Shown: in pieces, positions 52,729 through 63,842 of the stretch
How positions within the stretch are numbered: the first letter of the stretch is position 1
Layout of the letters: each line of letters opens with the position of its first letter
Assembly: GCA_047601665.1 (NCBI GenBank)
Contig: JASGIT010000001.1
Location: 4,526,001-4,590,000 of the forward strand
Direction of reading: 5' to 3'
DNA length: 64,000 nt
Source: JASGIT01 sp047601665
GTDB lineage: Bacteria > Pseudomonadota > Gammaproteobacteria > Burkholderiales > Burkholderiaceae_C
The notes under the pieces: generated by a model
What the model was told of the DNA's origin: nothing
The model's database searches: none
The model's input: only the letters and a program-made list of their open reading frames with translations
Position numbers and translations under genes: made by a program

Positions 52729-54774
52729 TTCAAATTCCAGAATGATCTCGTCCACCGCGAGCGAATCGCCCTTGGCGGCGCTGATCTTGCTGACCACGCC
52801 GTCCTGCGCGGCGAAGAGGATGTTTTCCATCTTCATGGCCTCGATCACGGCGAGCTTCTCGCCCGCCTGCACCTTCTGGCCCGGCTGCACCGCCACGTCG
52901 ACCAGCAGGCCGGGCATGGGCGAGAGCAGGAACTTGGACAGGTCGGGCGGGGCCTTGAAGGGCATGAGCTGGTGCAGGCGCGCGCCCAGCGGCGAGAGCA
53001 CCAGCGCGTCGATCTGCGTGCCGTTGTGCACCACGCGCAGCGCCAGCGGGTTCTTGGCCGTGCCGCGCTCCACCTGGGCGGTGAAGGGCTGGCCGTTCAC
53101 GATGCCCTGCACGCGCACCTCGCGCAGCGCGGTGCTGCTCGTGATGTCGTAGTGCTTGTCGCCGATGCTGACCTTGGCCGAGCGCGTATCGCGGTCGAAG
53201 TCGACCACGTGGGCATCGACGTGGCGGTTTTCGCCGCCCGCGCCGAGCACGACCACGGTGTAGTCCACGCCCACCTTGACCTCGTGCCCCAGCACCTGGC
53301 CGCTGATGGAGGCGGCGCGGCTGCGGTAACGGCGGTTCATGAACGCGGCCAGCGCGGCGAGAAAGTCGGGGTCGTCGTGCGGCACGTCCTCGGCATGGAA
53401 GCCATGGCCGTAGTGCTCGGCGATGAAGCCGGTGTTGAACTGGCCCGACACGAACTGCGGGTGCGCGAGCAGCGCGGCCTGGAACGGGATGTTGCTGCTG
53501 ATGCCCCGGATGACGAAGCCGTTGAGCGCCTCGCGCATCTTGGCGATGGCGTCGTTGCGGTCCAGGCCGTGCACGATGAGCTTGGCGATCATCGAGTCGT
53601 AGTACATGGGGATTTCGCCGCCCTCGTACACGCCGGTGTCCACGCGCACGCCGTGCAGGTGCTCGGTGTCGCCCTGCCACATGCTCGGCTCGGGCGGGCT
53701 GAAGCGCACCAGGCGGCCCGTGGACGGCAGGAAGTTGCGGAACGGGTCTTCGGCGTTGATGCGGCACTCGATGGCCCAGCCGTTGCGCTGCACGTCGGCC
53801 TGCACCAACGGCAGCTTCTCGCCCGCGGCCACGCGGATCATCAGCTCCACGAGGTCCAGGCCGGTGATGCATTCCGTCACCGGGTGCTCCACCTGCAGGC
53901 GGGTGTTCATTTCGAGGAAGTAGAAGTCCTGGTCCTTGCCGACCACGAACTCCACCGTGCCCGCGCTCTGGTAGCCCACGGCCTTGGCCAGCGCCACGGC
54001 CTGCTCGCCCATGGCCTTGCGAGTGGCGTCGCTGATGAAGGGCGAAGGCGCTTCCTCGATCACCTTCTGGTGGCGGCGCTGGATGGAACACTCGCGCTCG
54101 TTCAGGTAGATGACGTTGCCGAAGCCGTCGCCCAGCACCTGGATCTCGATGTGGCGCGGCTCCTGCACGAATTTCTCGATGAACACGCGGTCGTCGCCAA
54201 AGCTGTTGCGCGCCTCGTTGCGGCAGCTCGCGAAGCCGTCGAACGCTTCCTTGTCGTTGTAGGCCACGCGCAGGCCCTTGCCGCCGCCGCCCGCGCTGGC
54301 CTTGATCATCACCGGGTAGCCGATGTCCTTGGCGATCTGCACCGCCTGCTCGGGGCTGTCGATCGGGTCGTTGTAGCCGGGAATGGTGTTGACCTGGGCC
54401 GCGTTGGCGAGCTTCTTGGACGCGATCTTGTCGCCCATGGCGGCGATGGCCGCGTGCTTGGGGCCGATGAAGGTGATGCCCTCTTCCTCCACGCGGCGCG
54501 CGAAGGCTTCGTTCTCGGAGAGGAAGCCGTAGCCCGGGTGCACGGCCTGCGCGCCGGTCTGCTTGCACGCGGCGATGATCTTGTCGGCCAGCAGGTACGA
54601 CTCGCGCGACGGCGCGGCGCCGATGCGCACGGCCTCGTCGGCCAGCTTGACGTGGCGCGCGTCGCGGTCGGCGTCGGAGTACACGGCCACGGTCTGGATG
54701 CCCATCTTGCGGGCGGTGGCGATCACTCGGCACGCGATCTCGCCCCGGTTGGCGATCAGGATTTTGGTGAACAT
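52726..54774 (-). CDS. pccA: Propionyl/acetyl-CoA carboxylase alpha subunit (biotin carboxylase + BCCP)
   Basis: The 682-residue protein has an N-terminal biotin carboxylase (KILIANRGEIACRVIATARKMG, ATP-grasp loop KASAGGGGKGLRV, FLEMNTRLQVEHPVTE), a linker BT-type domain, and a C-terminal biotinyl domain with Lys648 in EAMKMEN. It carboxylates biotin with bicarbonate and ATP for the PccB subunit. ATG 54774 (MFTKILIAN) is the family start. The substrate is propionyl-CoA by context (mutase, meaB). Confidence 0.96.
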   Translation of the reverse strand: MFTKILIANRGEIACRVIATARKMGIQTVAVYSDADRDARHVKLADEAVRIGAAPSRESYLLADKIIAACKQTGAQAVHPGYGFLSENEAFARRVEEEGITFIGPKHAAIAAMGDKIASKKLANAAQVNTIPGYNDPIDSPEQAVQIAKDIGYPVMIKASAGGGGKGLRVAYNDKEAFDGFASCRNEARNSFGDDRVFIEKFVQEPRHIEIQVLGDGFGNVIYLNERECSIQRRHQKVIEEAPSPFISDATRKAMGEQAVALAKAVGYQSAGTVEFVVGKDQDFYFLEMNTRLQVEHPVTECITGLDLVELMIRVAAGEKLPLVQADVQRNGWAIECRINAEDPFRNFLPSTGRLVRFSPPEPSMWQGDTEHLHGVRVDTGVYEGGEIPMYYDSMIAKLIVHGLDRNDAIAKMREALNGFVIRGISSNIPFQAALLAHPQFVSGQFNTGFIAEHYGHGFHAEDVPHDDPDFLAALAAFMNRRYRSRAASISGQVLGHEVKVGVDYTVVVLGAGGENRHVDAHVVDFDRDTRSAKVSIGDKHYDITSSTALREVRVQGIVNGQPFTAQVERGTAKNPLALRVVHNGTQIDALVLSPLGARLHQLMPFKAPPDLSKFLLSPMPGLLVDVAVQPGQKVQAGEKLAVIEAMKMENILFAAQDGVVSKISAAKGDSLAVDEIILEFE

Positions 54775-54793
54775 AGAACTCTCTCCAATCAAA

Positions 54794-55696
54794 TCAATGC
54801 AATTCACGCTGGCCGGCCCACTGGCCGCCCGGCAGCAACAGAAAATCCTCGCAGTCCTTGAACCGGCACGCCTGGCTGCCCAGCAGGGTCAGCACCCAGC
54901 GGTCGGGCGAGCGCACGTCGGTGGAGCGCGCCTTCACGCGCACGGCGACCATGCGGCTGTCGCCGTTCCACTGCGCGACCCCCGCGCCCTCGACGACGGC
55001 GGAGCTCGCGTCCCAGCCCTCGTGCCGCGCGCCGTGCACGAGGCGCTTGCCCCGGCCCACCAGCGCGCCGGGGCGCACGGCCAGCAGCAGCACGGGCTCG
55101 CGCGGGCGCGTGCGCAGGCGGTCCAGCCCCGCCACGTCCATCAGGCGGCCGGCCTTGTAGTGCTGCGCGATCTGGCGCAGGCGCTGGGCGTTGGCTGCGT
55201 ACTCGGGGCTGTGCTCGCCTTCGGCGGGCATCTCGGCCGCGTTGCTCTGGTACTGCTGGAACGCCATGTTCCGCCCCTGGAAGGACGCCAGCGCATTCAC
55301 CACGCCGCGCGGCATGTGGCCCGTGGCGTCGGGCGCGAGCTCGAAGCCCTGGTGCAGCTGGATGCGCACCATCAGCCCGCCCGCCGCCTTGTCGGCGCAC
55401 AGCTGCGCCCAGCGCTGGTGCGCCATCTGCATCCACTCCCGCGCCACGCCTTCGCGTGCCAGGGGCATGTGCACGTCCACCAGCACGTGCAGCGTGCGCG
55501 GGGCGCACAGGTCCGAATCGCGGGATTCCACCCACCAGCGCGCGCCGCGCCCGCTGGCGTCGGCCAGGGCGCCCATGTCGGTGAGCCGCGCGCCGTCGGC
55601 CAGGGGCGTGACGGCGCGGTCCTGCGCCAGCGCGCCGCCCGCCGCCATCGACAGGGCCAGCAGGGTCAGCAGGAGGGGCCGCAACGCGCTCGCCAT
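54794..55696 (-). CDS. Unknown exported protein in the propionyl-CoA operon
   Basis: The 300-residue protein has a clear signal peptide (LRPLLLTLLALSMAAGGALAQ, cleaved near residue 25). The mature part has an N-terminal half with strands and four to five cysteines, and a C-terminal half ending QACRFKDCEDFLLL. I recognise no family. It lies 19 bases upstream of pccA and 15 bases downstream of the GST gene, on the same strand, so it is co-transcribed with a cytosolic pathway although it is exported. No function is offered. Confidence 0.75.
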   Translation of the reverse strand: MASALRPLLLTLLALSMAAGGALAQDRAVTPLADGARLTDMGALADASGRGARWWVESRDSDLCAPRTLHVLVDVHMPLAREGVAREWMQMAHQRWAQLCADKAAGGLMVRIQLHQGFELAPDATGHMPRGVVNALASFQGRNMAFQQYQSNAAEMPAEGEHSPEYAANAQRLRQIAQHYKAGRLMDVAGLDRLRTRPREPVLLLAVRPGALVGRGKRLVHGARHEGWDASSAVVEGAGVAQWNGDSRMVAVRVKARSTDVRSPDRWVLTLLGSQACRFKDCEDFLLLPGGQWAGQRELH

Positions 55697-55711
55697 GCCT
55701 TCGCCTTCGGG

Positions 55712-56332
55712 TTACTGGAGGCCCAGTTCCTTGCGCATGGCCAGGTTGCGCTCGTTGGCGCGCTGGTAGGCGGGGCGCGCGGTCAGCCGGCCTACGTAGT
55801 CCTGGAACGGCGCGATGGGCTCGACCAGCTTGAACTCCATCATGTAGCGCAGCGTGCCGCCGAATACCACGTCGGCCATTGAAAACTCATCGCCCAGCAC
55901 GTAGGGCCGCCCGGCGATGGCGCTCTGCGCGGCGGCGAGCATCAGCGCGTAGTTGCCCCAGCCCGCCGCGACTTCGCGCACTTCCCATTTGCCGCTGTGG
56001 GCCATGACGGCGGGCTCGATCACGCTGGGCGCGAAGAACGACCAGCGCAGGTAGGTGCCGCGCCGCGGATCATGAAGCGCCGGGGCCAGGCGGCCCGCGG
56101 CGTAGCGGTCGGCCAGGTACAGGCAGATGGCCGCGGCCTCCGTCACCACCACGTCGCCATCGACCAGCGTGGGCAACTTGCCCATGGGGTTGAGCGCCAC
56201 CAGTTCGGGGCCTTTCTGCTCGCCCTTCAGGATGTCGGTGACCCGCAGTTCGTAGGGCACGCCCGCCTCTTCCAGCGCCCAGAGCGTGCCGGCGGCGCGG
56301 GAGTACGGGTGGTAGTAGAGGCGGATGGACAT
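55712..56332 (-). CDS. Glutathione S-transferase family protein
   Basis: The 206-residue GST has an N-terminal thioredoxin-fold half (IRLYYHPYSRAAGTLWALEEAG, NPMGKLPTLVDGDVVVTEAAAICLYLADR) and an all-helical C-terminal half (DEFSMADVVFGGTLRYM). The catalytic Ser is probably in YSRAAG. ATG 56332 is chosen; it is 14 bases after pccB. Why a GST sits between pccB and pccA is unclear. It may detoxify acryloyl-type electrophiles; that is inference. Confidence 0.92.
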   Translation of the reverse strand: MSIRLYYHPYSRAAGTLWALEEAGVPYELRVTDILKGEQKGPELVALNPMGKLPTLVDGDVVVTEAAAICLYLADRYAAGRLAPALHDPRRGTYLRWSFFAPSVIEPAVMAHSGKWEVREVAAGWGNYALMLAAAQSAIAGRPYVLGDEFSMADVVFGGTLRYMMEFKLVEPIAPFQDYVGRLTARPAYQRANERNLAMRKELGLQ

Positions 56333-56346
56333 GCGAGGCTCCCGGT

Positions 56347-57879
<1,533 letters not shown>

Positions 57880-57904
57880 GGTCGATCCTTTGCGTTTCTA
57901 CTAC

Positions 57905-58930
57905 TTAATTGATAGCTGGTAGCGCTTGCCCCGCTTGGGCTGCAAGCAGATTTCGTGCCGCAGTCGATGCCGCTACGCGCCCCGCGGCCACGTCGGCCTG
58001 CAGCCGGGGCAGCAGCGCCTGGACCTGCGGATGCGCGCGGAAGGCCTGCTTGAGGCCGTGGTCTATGCGCTCCCACATCCAGGCCAGGCTTTGTTTTTCG
58101 CGGCGCGCGGCCAGGCGGCCATTGGCGGTCTGCATCTCGCGGAAGCTCGCCACCGCCTGCCAGAAGCCTTCAACGCCCTGCCCCAGCAAGGCGCTGATCT
58201 GCACCACGCGCGGCTGCCACAGCGCGCCGCCCGTGGCGTGGTCCGGGTTGCCGTGCAGGCCCAGCAGGCGCAGGCTGGAGGTGATCTGCGCCTGCGCGCG
58301 CGTGGCGGCGCGCGGGTCGATGTCGGCCTTGTTGATGACCACGAGGTCGGCGATCTCCATCACGCCCTTCTTAATGGCCTGCAGGTCGTCGCCCGCGTTG
58401 GGCAGCTGCAGCAGCACGAACATGTCGGTCATGCCGTGCACCGCGATCTCGCTCTGGCCCACGCCCACGGTCTCGACAATCACCACGTCGTAGCCCGCGG
58501 CCTCGCAGACCAGCATGGCCTCGCGCGTCTTCTCGGCCACGCCGCCCAGGGTGCCGCTGCTGGGGCTGGGGCGGATGTAGGCCTTCTCATGCACCGAGAG
58601 ATGCTCCATGCGTGTCTTGTCGCCCAGGATGGCGCCGCCCGAAACGGTGGAAGACGGGTCGATGGCCAGCACCGCCACGCGGTGGCCCTGGGCGATCAGG
58701 TACAAACCCAGCGCTTCGATGAAGGTGCTCTTGCCCACGCCCGGCACGCCGCTGATGCCGAGGCGGAAGCTCCTGCCCGTGTGCGGCAGCAAGGCCGTGA
58801 GCAACTCGTCCGCCTGCGCGCGGTGGTCGGCGCGGGTGGATTCGAGCAGGGTGATAGCTTTGGCGATGGCGCGGCGCTGGGCTGCGCTGCTGCCTGTGGT
58901 GATGCCCTGAAGCAGCGTGTCAGGTGCCAT
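57905..58930 (-). CDS. meaB: Methylmalonyl-CoA mutase chaperone GTPase MeaB
   Basis: The 341-residue G3E-family GTPase protects and reactivates B12-dependent methylmalonyl-CoA mutase. Walker A is GVPGVGKST at 61-69. The Asp switch motif is LAIDPSSTVSGGAILGDKTRM, and the base-specificity motif is NKAD. The last 15 codons (LLAAQAGQALPAIN and stop) are encoded by a variant of the dispersed hairpin repeat. The start lies inside the end of the DUF4260 gene (11-base overlap). Confidence 0.95.
   Translation of the reverse strand: MAPDTLLQGITTGSSAAQRRAIAKAITLLESTRADHRAQADELLTALLPHTGRSFRLGISGVPGVGKSTFIEALGLYLIAQGHRVAVLAIDPSSTVSGGAILGDKTRMEHLSVHEKAYIRPSPSSGTLGGVAEKTREAMLVCEAAGYDVVIVETVGVGQSEIAVHGMTDMFVLLQLPNAGDDLQAIKKGVMEIADLVVINKADIDPRAATRAQAQITSSLRLLGLHGNPDHATGGALWQPRVVQISALLGQGVEGFWQAVASFREMQTANGRLAARREKQSLAWMWERIDHGLKQAFRAHPQVQALLPRLQADVAAGRVAASTAARNLLAAQAGQALPAIN
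57908..57953 (+). repeat. Dispersed hairpin repeat, variant copy 7, covering the meaB 3' end
   Basis: TTGATAGCTGGTAGCGCTTG begins the copy, then CCCCGCTTGGGCTGCAAGCA and GATTTC. The outer borders (GATAGCTG ... GATTTC) match the other copies, but the arms are GCTTGC/GCAAGC with a longer loop. It encodes the last residues of MeaB on the minus strand. Confidence 0.65.
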
Positions 58931-59375
58931 CGGACCTCCGCATACCGCCAATGACGCCCAGGTGCGTGACCCTGAAGCCCAGGGGAAATTTCAAGCCGTA
59001 GCCCAGAGCCCGGTCAAAACCGATGTGGGCAAACCAGATCAGGCTGGCCTGCCACAACACAGGCTGCGCCGTCAGCACGCCCACTACCCCCACCAAGCCA
59101 GCCCCCGCACTGCTATGCGTGAGGTTGTAGGCCCACATGCCTGCACGCGGGTTGCCCAGCACGTACACGAGCAAGGCAACGTCAGGCAGCAGGAACCACA
59201 GCGCGAACTGGCCCCAGGCAAAGCCCAGGCTTTGGTACAGCGCGCAGGCCAGCAGCAGGTAGGCCAAGCCCTCCAGCCGCAAGATGGTGCTGGCAGGCTT
59301 CATCGTGGCGTAGTGGTCGCCGCGTATGTCCTGCATGTCGAGGTCTTCTGCGGCCAGGGGGTTGCTGATCTTCAT
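58920..59375 (-). CDS. DUF4260 family membrane protein
   Basis: The 151-residue protein has three to four hydrophobic helices and the DUF4260 pattern LRLEGLAYLLLACALYQSLG, LPDVALLVYVLGNPRAGMWAYNL and HIGFDRALGYGLKFPLGFRVTHLG. Function of the family is unknown. ATG 59375 has AAGGGG ten bases before it and starts ten bases after the toxin stop, so it is translated with the toxin-antitoxin pair. It overlaps meaB by 11 bases. Confidence 0.85.
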   Translation of the reverse strand: MKISNPLAAEDLDMQDIRGDHYATMKPASTILRLEGLAYLLLACALYQSLGFAWGQFALWFLLPDVALLVYVLGNPRAGMWAYNLTHSSAGAGLVGVVGVLTAQPVLWQASLIWFAHIGFDRALGYGLKFPLGFRVTHLGVIGGMRRSDGT

Positions 59376-59385
59376 CGCCGCCCCT

Positions 59386-59802
59386 TTACAAAATCTCGAA
59401 AGCCCGGCCATCGGGCAAGCGGTAGCGCGAGAAGTCGCGCACGTCCATGGTCAGGATGCGGGTCACGCCCGATTCGCAGGCTAGCCAGTACAGCGATGCG
59501 TCCGCCAAATCCATCTCGGTGCGCGGCTGCTGGGTGTATTGGGTGATCCACTCGCACATCTCCAGCAGATCCGACGTGTCGAACGGGAACACTTGCACCG
59601 CGCCCGCGCCTATCCATTGCAGCAAGGCGACGCGATGGCGCGGCCCCAGCAAGTGGCTGGCTTCGGTGACGCAGGGCCAAGTGGTGTGCATCTGCACGGG
59701 CTGCCCAGGCTGCACCATGAGCTGTTGGAAGTGCGCGTGAAAGCGGTCGCCCGTGTCGAACAGGGCGACCATGGGGCTGGCATCCAGCAGGCACACCTTC
59801 AC
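59386..59802 (-). CDS. PIN-domain toxin, VapC-like
   Basis: The 138-residue PIN-domain ribonuclease has acidic residues at the family positions: Asp7 (LLDASPMVALFD), Glu47 (VTEAS), Asp98 and Asp101 (EMDLADASLYW) and Asp120 (ILTMDVRDF). Length and motif order fit VapC toxins, which cut tRNA or rRNA. It overlaps the RHH antitoxin gene by four bases (ATGA). Target RNA is unknown. Confidence 0.9.
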   Translation of the reverse strand: MKVCLLDASPMVALFDTGDRFHAHFQQLMVQPGQPVQMHTTWPCVTEASHLLGPRHRVALLQWIGAGAVQVFPFDTSDLLEMCEWITQYTQQPRTEMDLADASLYWLACESGVTRILTMDVRDFSRYRLPDGRAFEIL

Positions 59803-60119
59803 TGCGGCGTCCCCTCGGCAGCCGCCTGCCGCCGTGCGAGGAAAGCCGCGTATTCGTCTTGCTGCCCTTCGTGCACCGCGCGCAGGCTGCTGCGCAGGGC
59901 GACTTTGTGCGGGGAAAGGTCTTCGTCCGCCGCACCTTGGCCGATGCGGTAGGCGGCGGCCTCCTCCATCACGCGGTGGTACAGCGCGGCGGGGTCTTTG
60001 CGGCCCAGGGCGCGTTCCACCGCCGCAATGATGAATTGTGACTTGGTAATGCCTTGGCGCTTGGCGGCAAGCTCCAATTCCTTCTCCATCAAAGGATCCA
60101 TTCGGACGGATACGGCCAT
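59799..60119 (-). CDS. Ribbon-helix-helix antitoxin, VapB-like
   Basis: The 106-residue protein has an N-terminal RHH DNA-binding motif (MAVSVRMDPLMEKELELAAK then RQGITKSQFIIAAVERAL) and a charged C-terminus that should wrap the toxin. ATG 60119 (MAVSVRM) is chosen because RHH proteins begin directly with the beta strand. It lies 45 bases after the mutase gene with its own palindromic operator in the gap. Confidence 0.88.
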   Translation of the reverse strand: MAVSVRMDPLMEKELELAAKRQGITKSQFIIAAVERALGRKDPAALYHRVMEEAAAYRIGQGAADEDLSPHKVALRSSLRAVHEGQQDEYAAFLARRQAAAEGTPQ

Positions 60120-60139
60120 GATGCGCTCCAGCAGTTGAA

Positions 60140-60156
60140 ATACCGTATTACTGTAT
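60140..60156. promoter_or_regulatory. Palindromic operator of the toxin-antitoxin pair
   Basis: ATACCGTATTACTGTAT is a 17-base near-palindrome (seven of eight pairs) centred 29 bases upstream of the antitoxin ATG, inside the 45-base gap after the mutase gene. RHH antitoxins typically bind such sites with their toxin to repress their own promoter. Confidence 0.6.
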
Positions 60157-60164
60157 CTCAAATT

Positions 60165-62333
<2,169 letters not shown>

Positions 62334-62428
62334 GGCGTGGCGCTTTCGCAAGGTTGGCAGGCTGCCGCAGCGCAGTGTGCAAGCAAACTTTCACAGAATT
62401 GTGAGGGAGTTTACCCCTATCCATGCGA

Positions 62429-62451
62429 TCATAATTATGAATTTCTAATTC
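62429..62451. promoter_or_regulatory. Overlapping palindromes between mutase and GntR genes
   Basis: TCATAATTATGA (62429-62440) is a perfect 12-base palindrome, overlapped by GAATT-TCT-AATTC (62439-62451). The block is AT-rich in a GC-rich genome, lies in the divergent promoter region and is a good operator candidate for the adjacent GntR regulator. Confidence 0.55.
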
Positions 62452-62478
62452 CACGTAGTTTTGCGTACCATTGGCGAC

Positions 62479-63114
62479 ATGTCCACAGCCCTTCTCACCC
62501 CCCGCGCGCTCTATGAAGAGGTGGCGGAGCAATTGCGCCAGCGCATCTTCCTACGCGAGCTGGAGCCCGGGAGCTGGATTGACGAACTGAAGATCGCCGA
62601 GGAATTCGGCATCAGCCGCACGCCGCTGCGCGAGGCGCTGAAGGTGCTGGCCGCCGAAGGGCTGGTCACCATGAAGGTGCGGCGCGGGGCCTACGTGACC
62701 GAGGTGTCGGAAAAGGACCTGCGCGACGTGTACCACCTGCTCTCGCTGCTGGAGAGCGACGCCGCGGGCGTGGTGGCCGCGAACGCCACCGAGGCGCAGC
62801 TGGCGTCCCTGCAGGCCCTGCACGACGAACTGGAGCGTGCCACGCCCGACCACGCGCACTTCTTCGCCGTGAACGAGCGCTTTCACATGCAATTGCTGGC
62901 CCTGGCCAACAACCGCTGGCGCGACCAGATGGTGGCCGACCTGCGCAAGGTGATGAAGCTGGCGCGCCACAATTCGCTGTTCAAGCAGGGCCGCATCGAG
63001 GATTCGCTGGCCGAGCACCGCGCCGTGATGGCCGCGCTGCGCGCGCGCGACGCCGAAGCCACCGTGCGCGCCATGCAGGCGCACTTCGCCAACGGGCTGG
63101 AAGCCGCCGGCTGA
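62479..63114 (+). CDS. GntR-family (FCD-type) transcriptional regulator
   Basis: The 211-residue protein has an N-terminal winged helix (IAEEFGISRTPLREALKVLA, EGLVTMKVRRGAYV) and an all-helical FCD effector domain with metal-binding His positions (NERFHMQLL, LAEHRAVMAAL). It is divergent from the methylmalonyl-CoA mutase operon and probably controls it in response to an organic acid or CoA ester. Its stop is directly followed by the rpiA stop on the other strand. ATG 62479 is chosen. Confidence 0.92.
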   Translation: MSTALLTPRALYEEVAEQLRQRIFLRELEPGSWIDELKIAEEFGISRTPLREALKVLAAEGLVTMKVRRGAYVTEVSEKDLRDVYHLLSLLESDAAGVVAANATEAQLASLQALHDELERATPDHAHFFAVNERFHMQLLALANNRWRDQMVADLRKVMKLARHNSLFKQGRIEDSLAEHRAVMAALRARDAEATVRAMQAHFANGLEAAG

Positions 63115-63804
63115 TCAGTAGGTGATGGTGCGCACGCCGTTGGCGGTGCCCAGCAGGCACACGCCAGCCTTCTGGTGCGCGAACACGCCCACGGTGACCA
63201 CGCCGGGCCACTGGTTCACTTCAGACTCGAACGCCAGCGGGTCGGTGACAGCCAAGCCACGCACGTCCAGGATGTGCTGGCCGTTGTCCGTCACCAGCGG
63301 CTGGCCGTCCTTCAGGCGCAGCGTGGCCGTGCCGCCCAAAGCGGCAAAGCGGCGCGTGATCTGCTGCGCGGCCATCGGAATCACCTCCACCGGCAGCGGA
63401 AACCGGCCCAGGGTCTCGACGAGCTTGGACTCGTCCGCGATGCACACGAAGCGCCGCGCCAGCGCCGCCACGATCTTCTCGCGCGTCAGCGCCGCGCCGC
63501 CGCCCTTGACCATGTAGCCCGCGCCGTCGATCTCGTCCGCGCCGTCGATGTACACAGCCAGCGACTCGACCTCGTTCGCGTCGAACACCGGAATGCCCAG
63601 CGCCTGCAGCCGCTGCGTGCTGGCAACGGAGCTCGACACCGCGCCGCGGATGCGGTCCTTCATGCCCGCCAGCGCATCGATGAATTTGTTGACCGTGGAG
63701 CCCGTGCCCACCCCCACGATCTCGCCCGGCACCACGTAGTGCAAAGCGGCCTGGCCCACCAGGGCCTTGAGTTCGTCTTGGGAGAGAGAAGAGGAAGCGG
63801 ACAT
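63115..63804 (-). CDS. rpiA: Ribose-5-phosphate isomerase A
   Basis: The 229-residue RpiA interconverts ribose-5-phosphate and ribulose-5-phosphate in the pentose phosphate pathway. Family blocks are GVGTGSTVNKFIDAL, VYIDGADEIDGAGYMVKGGG with active-site Asp and Lys, KIVAALARRFVCIADESK and FPLPVEVIPMA. Length is standard. It is divergent from pyrD with a 38-base gap. Confidence 0.97.
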   Translation of the reverse strand: MSASSSLSQDELKALVGQAALHYVVPGEIVGVGTGSTVNKFIDALAGMKDRIRGAVSSSVASTQRLQALGIPVFDANEVESLAVYIDGADEIDGAGYMVKGGGAALTREKIVAALARRFVCIADESKLVETLGRFPLPVEVIPMAAQQITRRFAALGGTATLRLKDGQPLVTDNGQHILDVRGLAVTDPLAFESEVNQWPGVVTVGVFAHQKAGVCLLGTANGVRTITY

Positions 63805-63842
63805 GGGATAAGGGAAAATCGGAAGAACTGCGAATTATCCCC

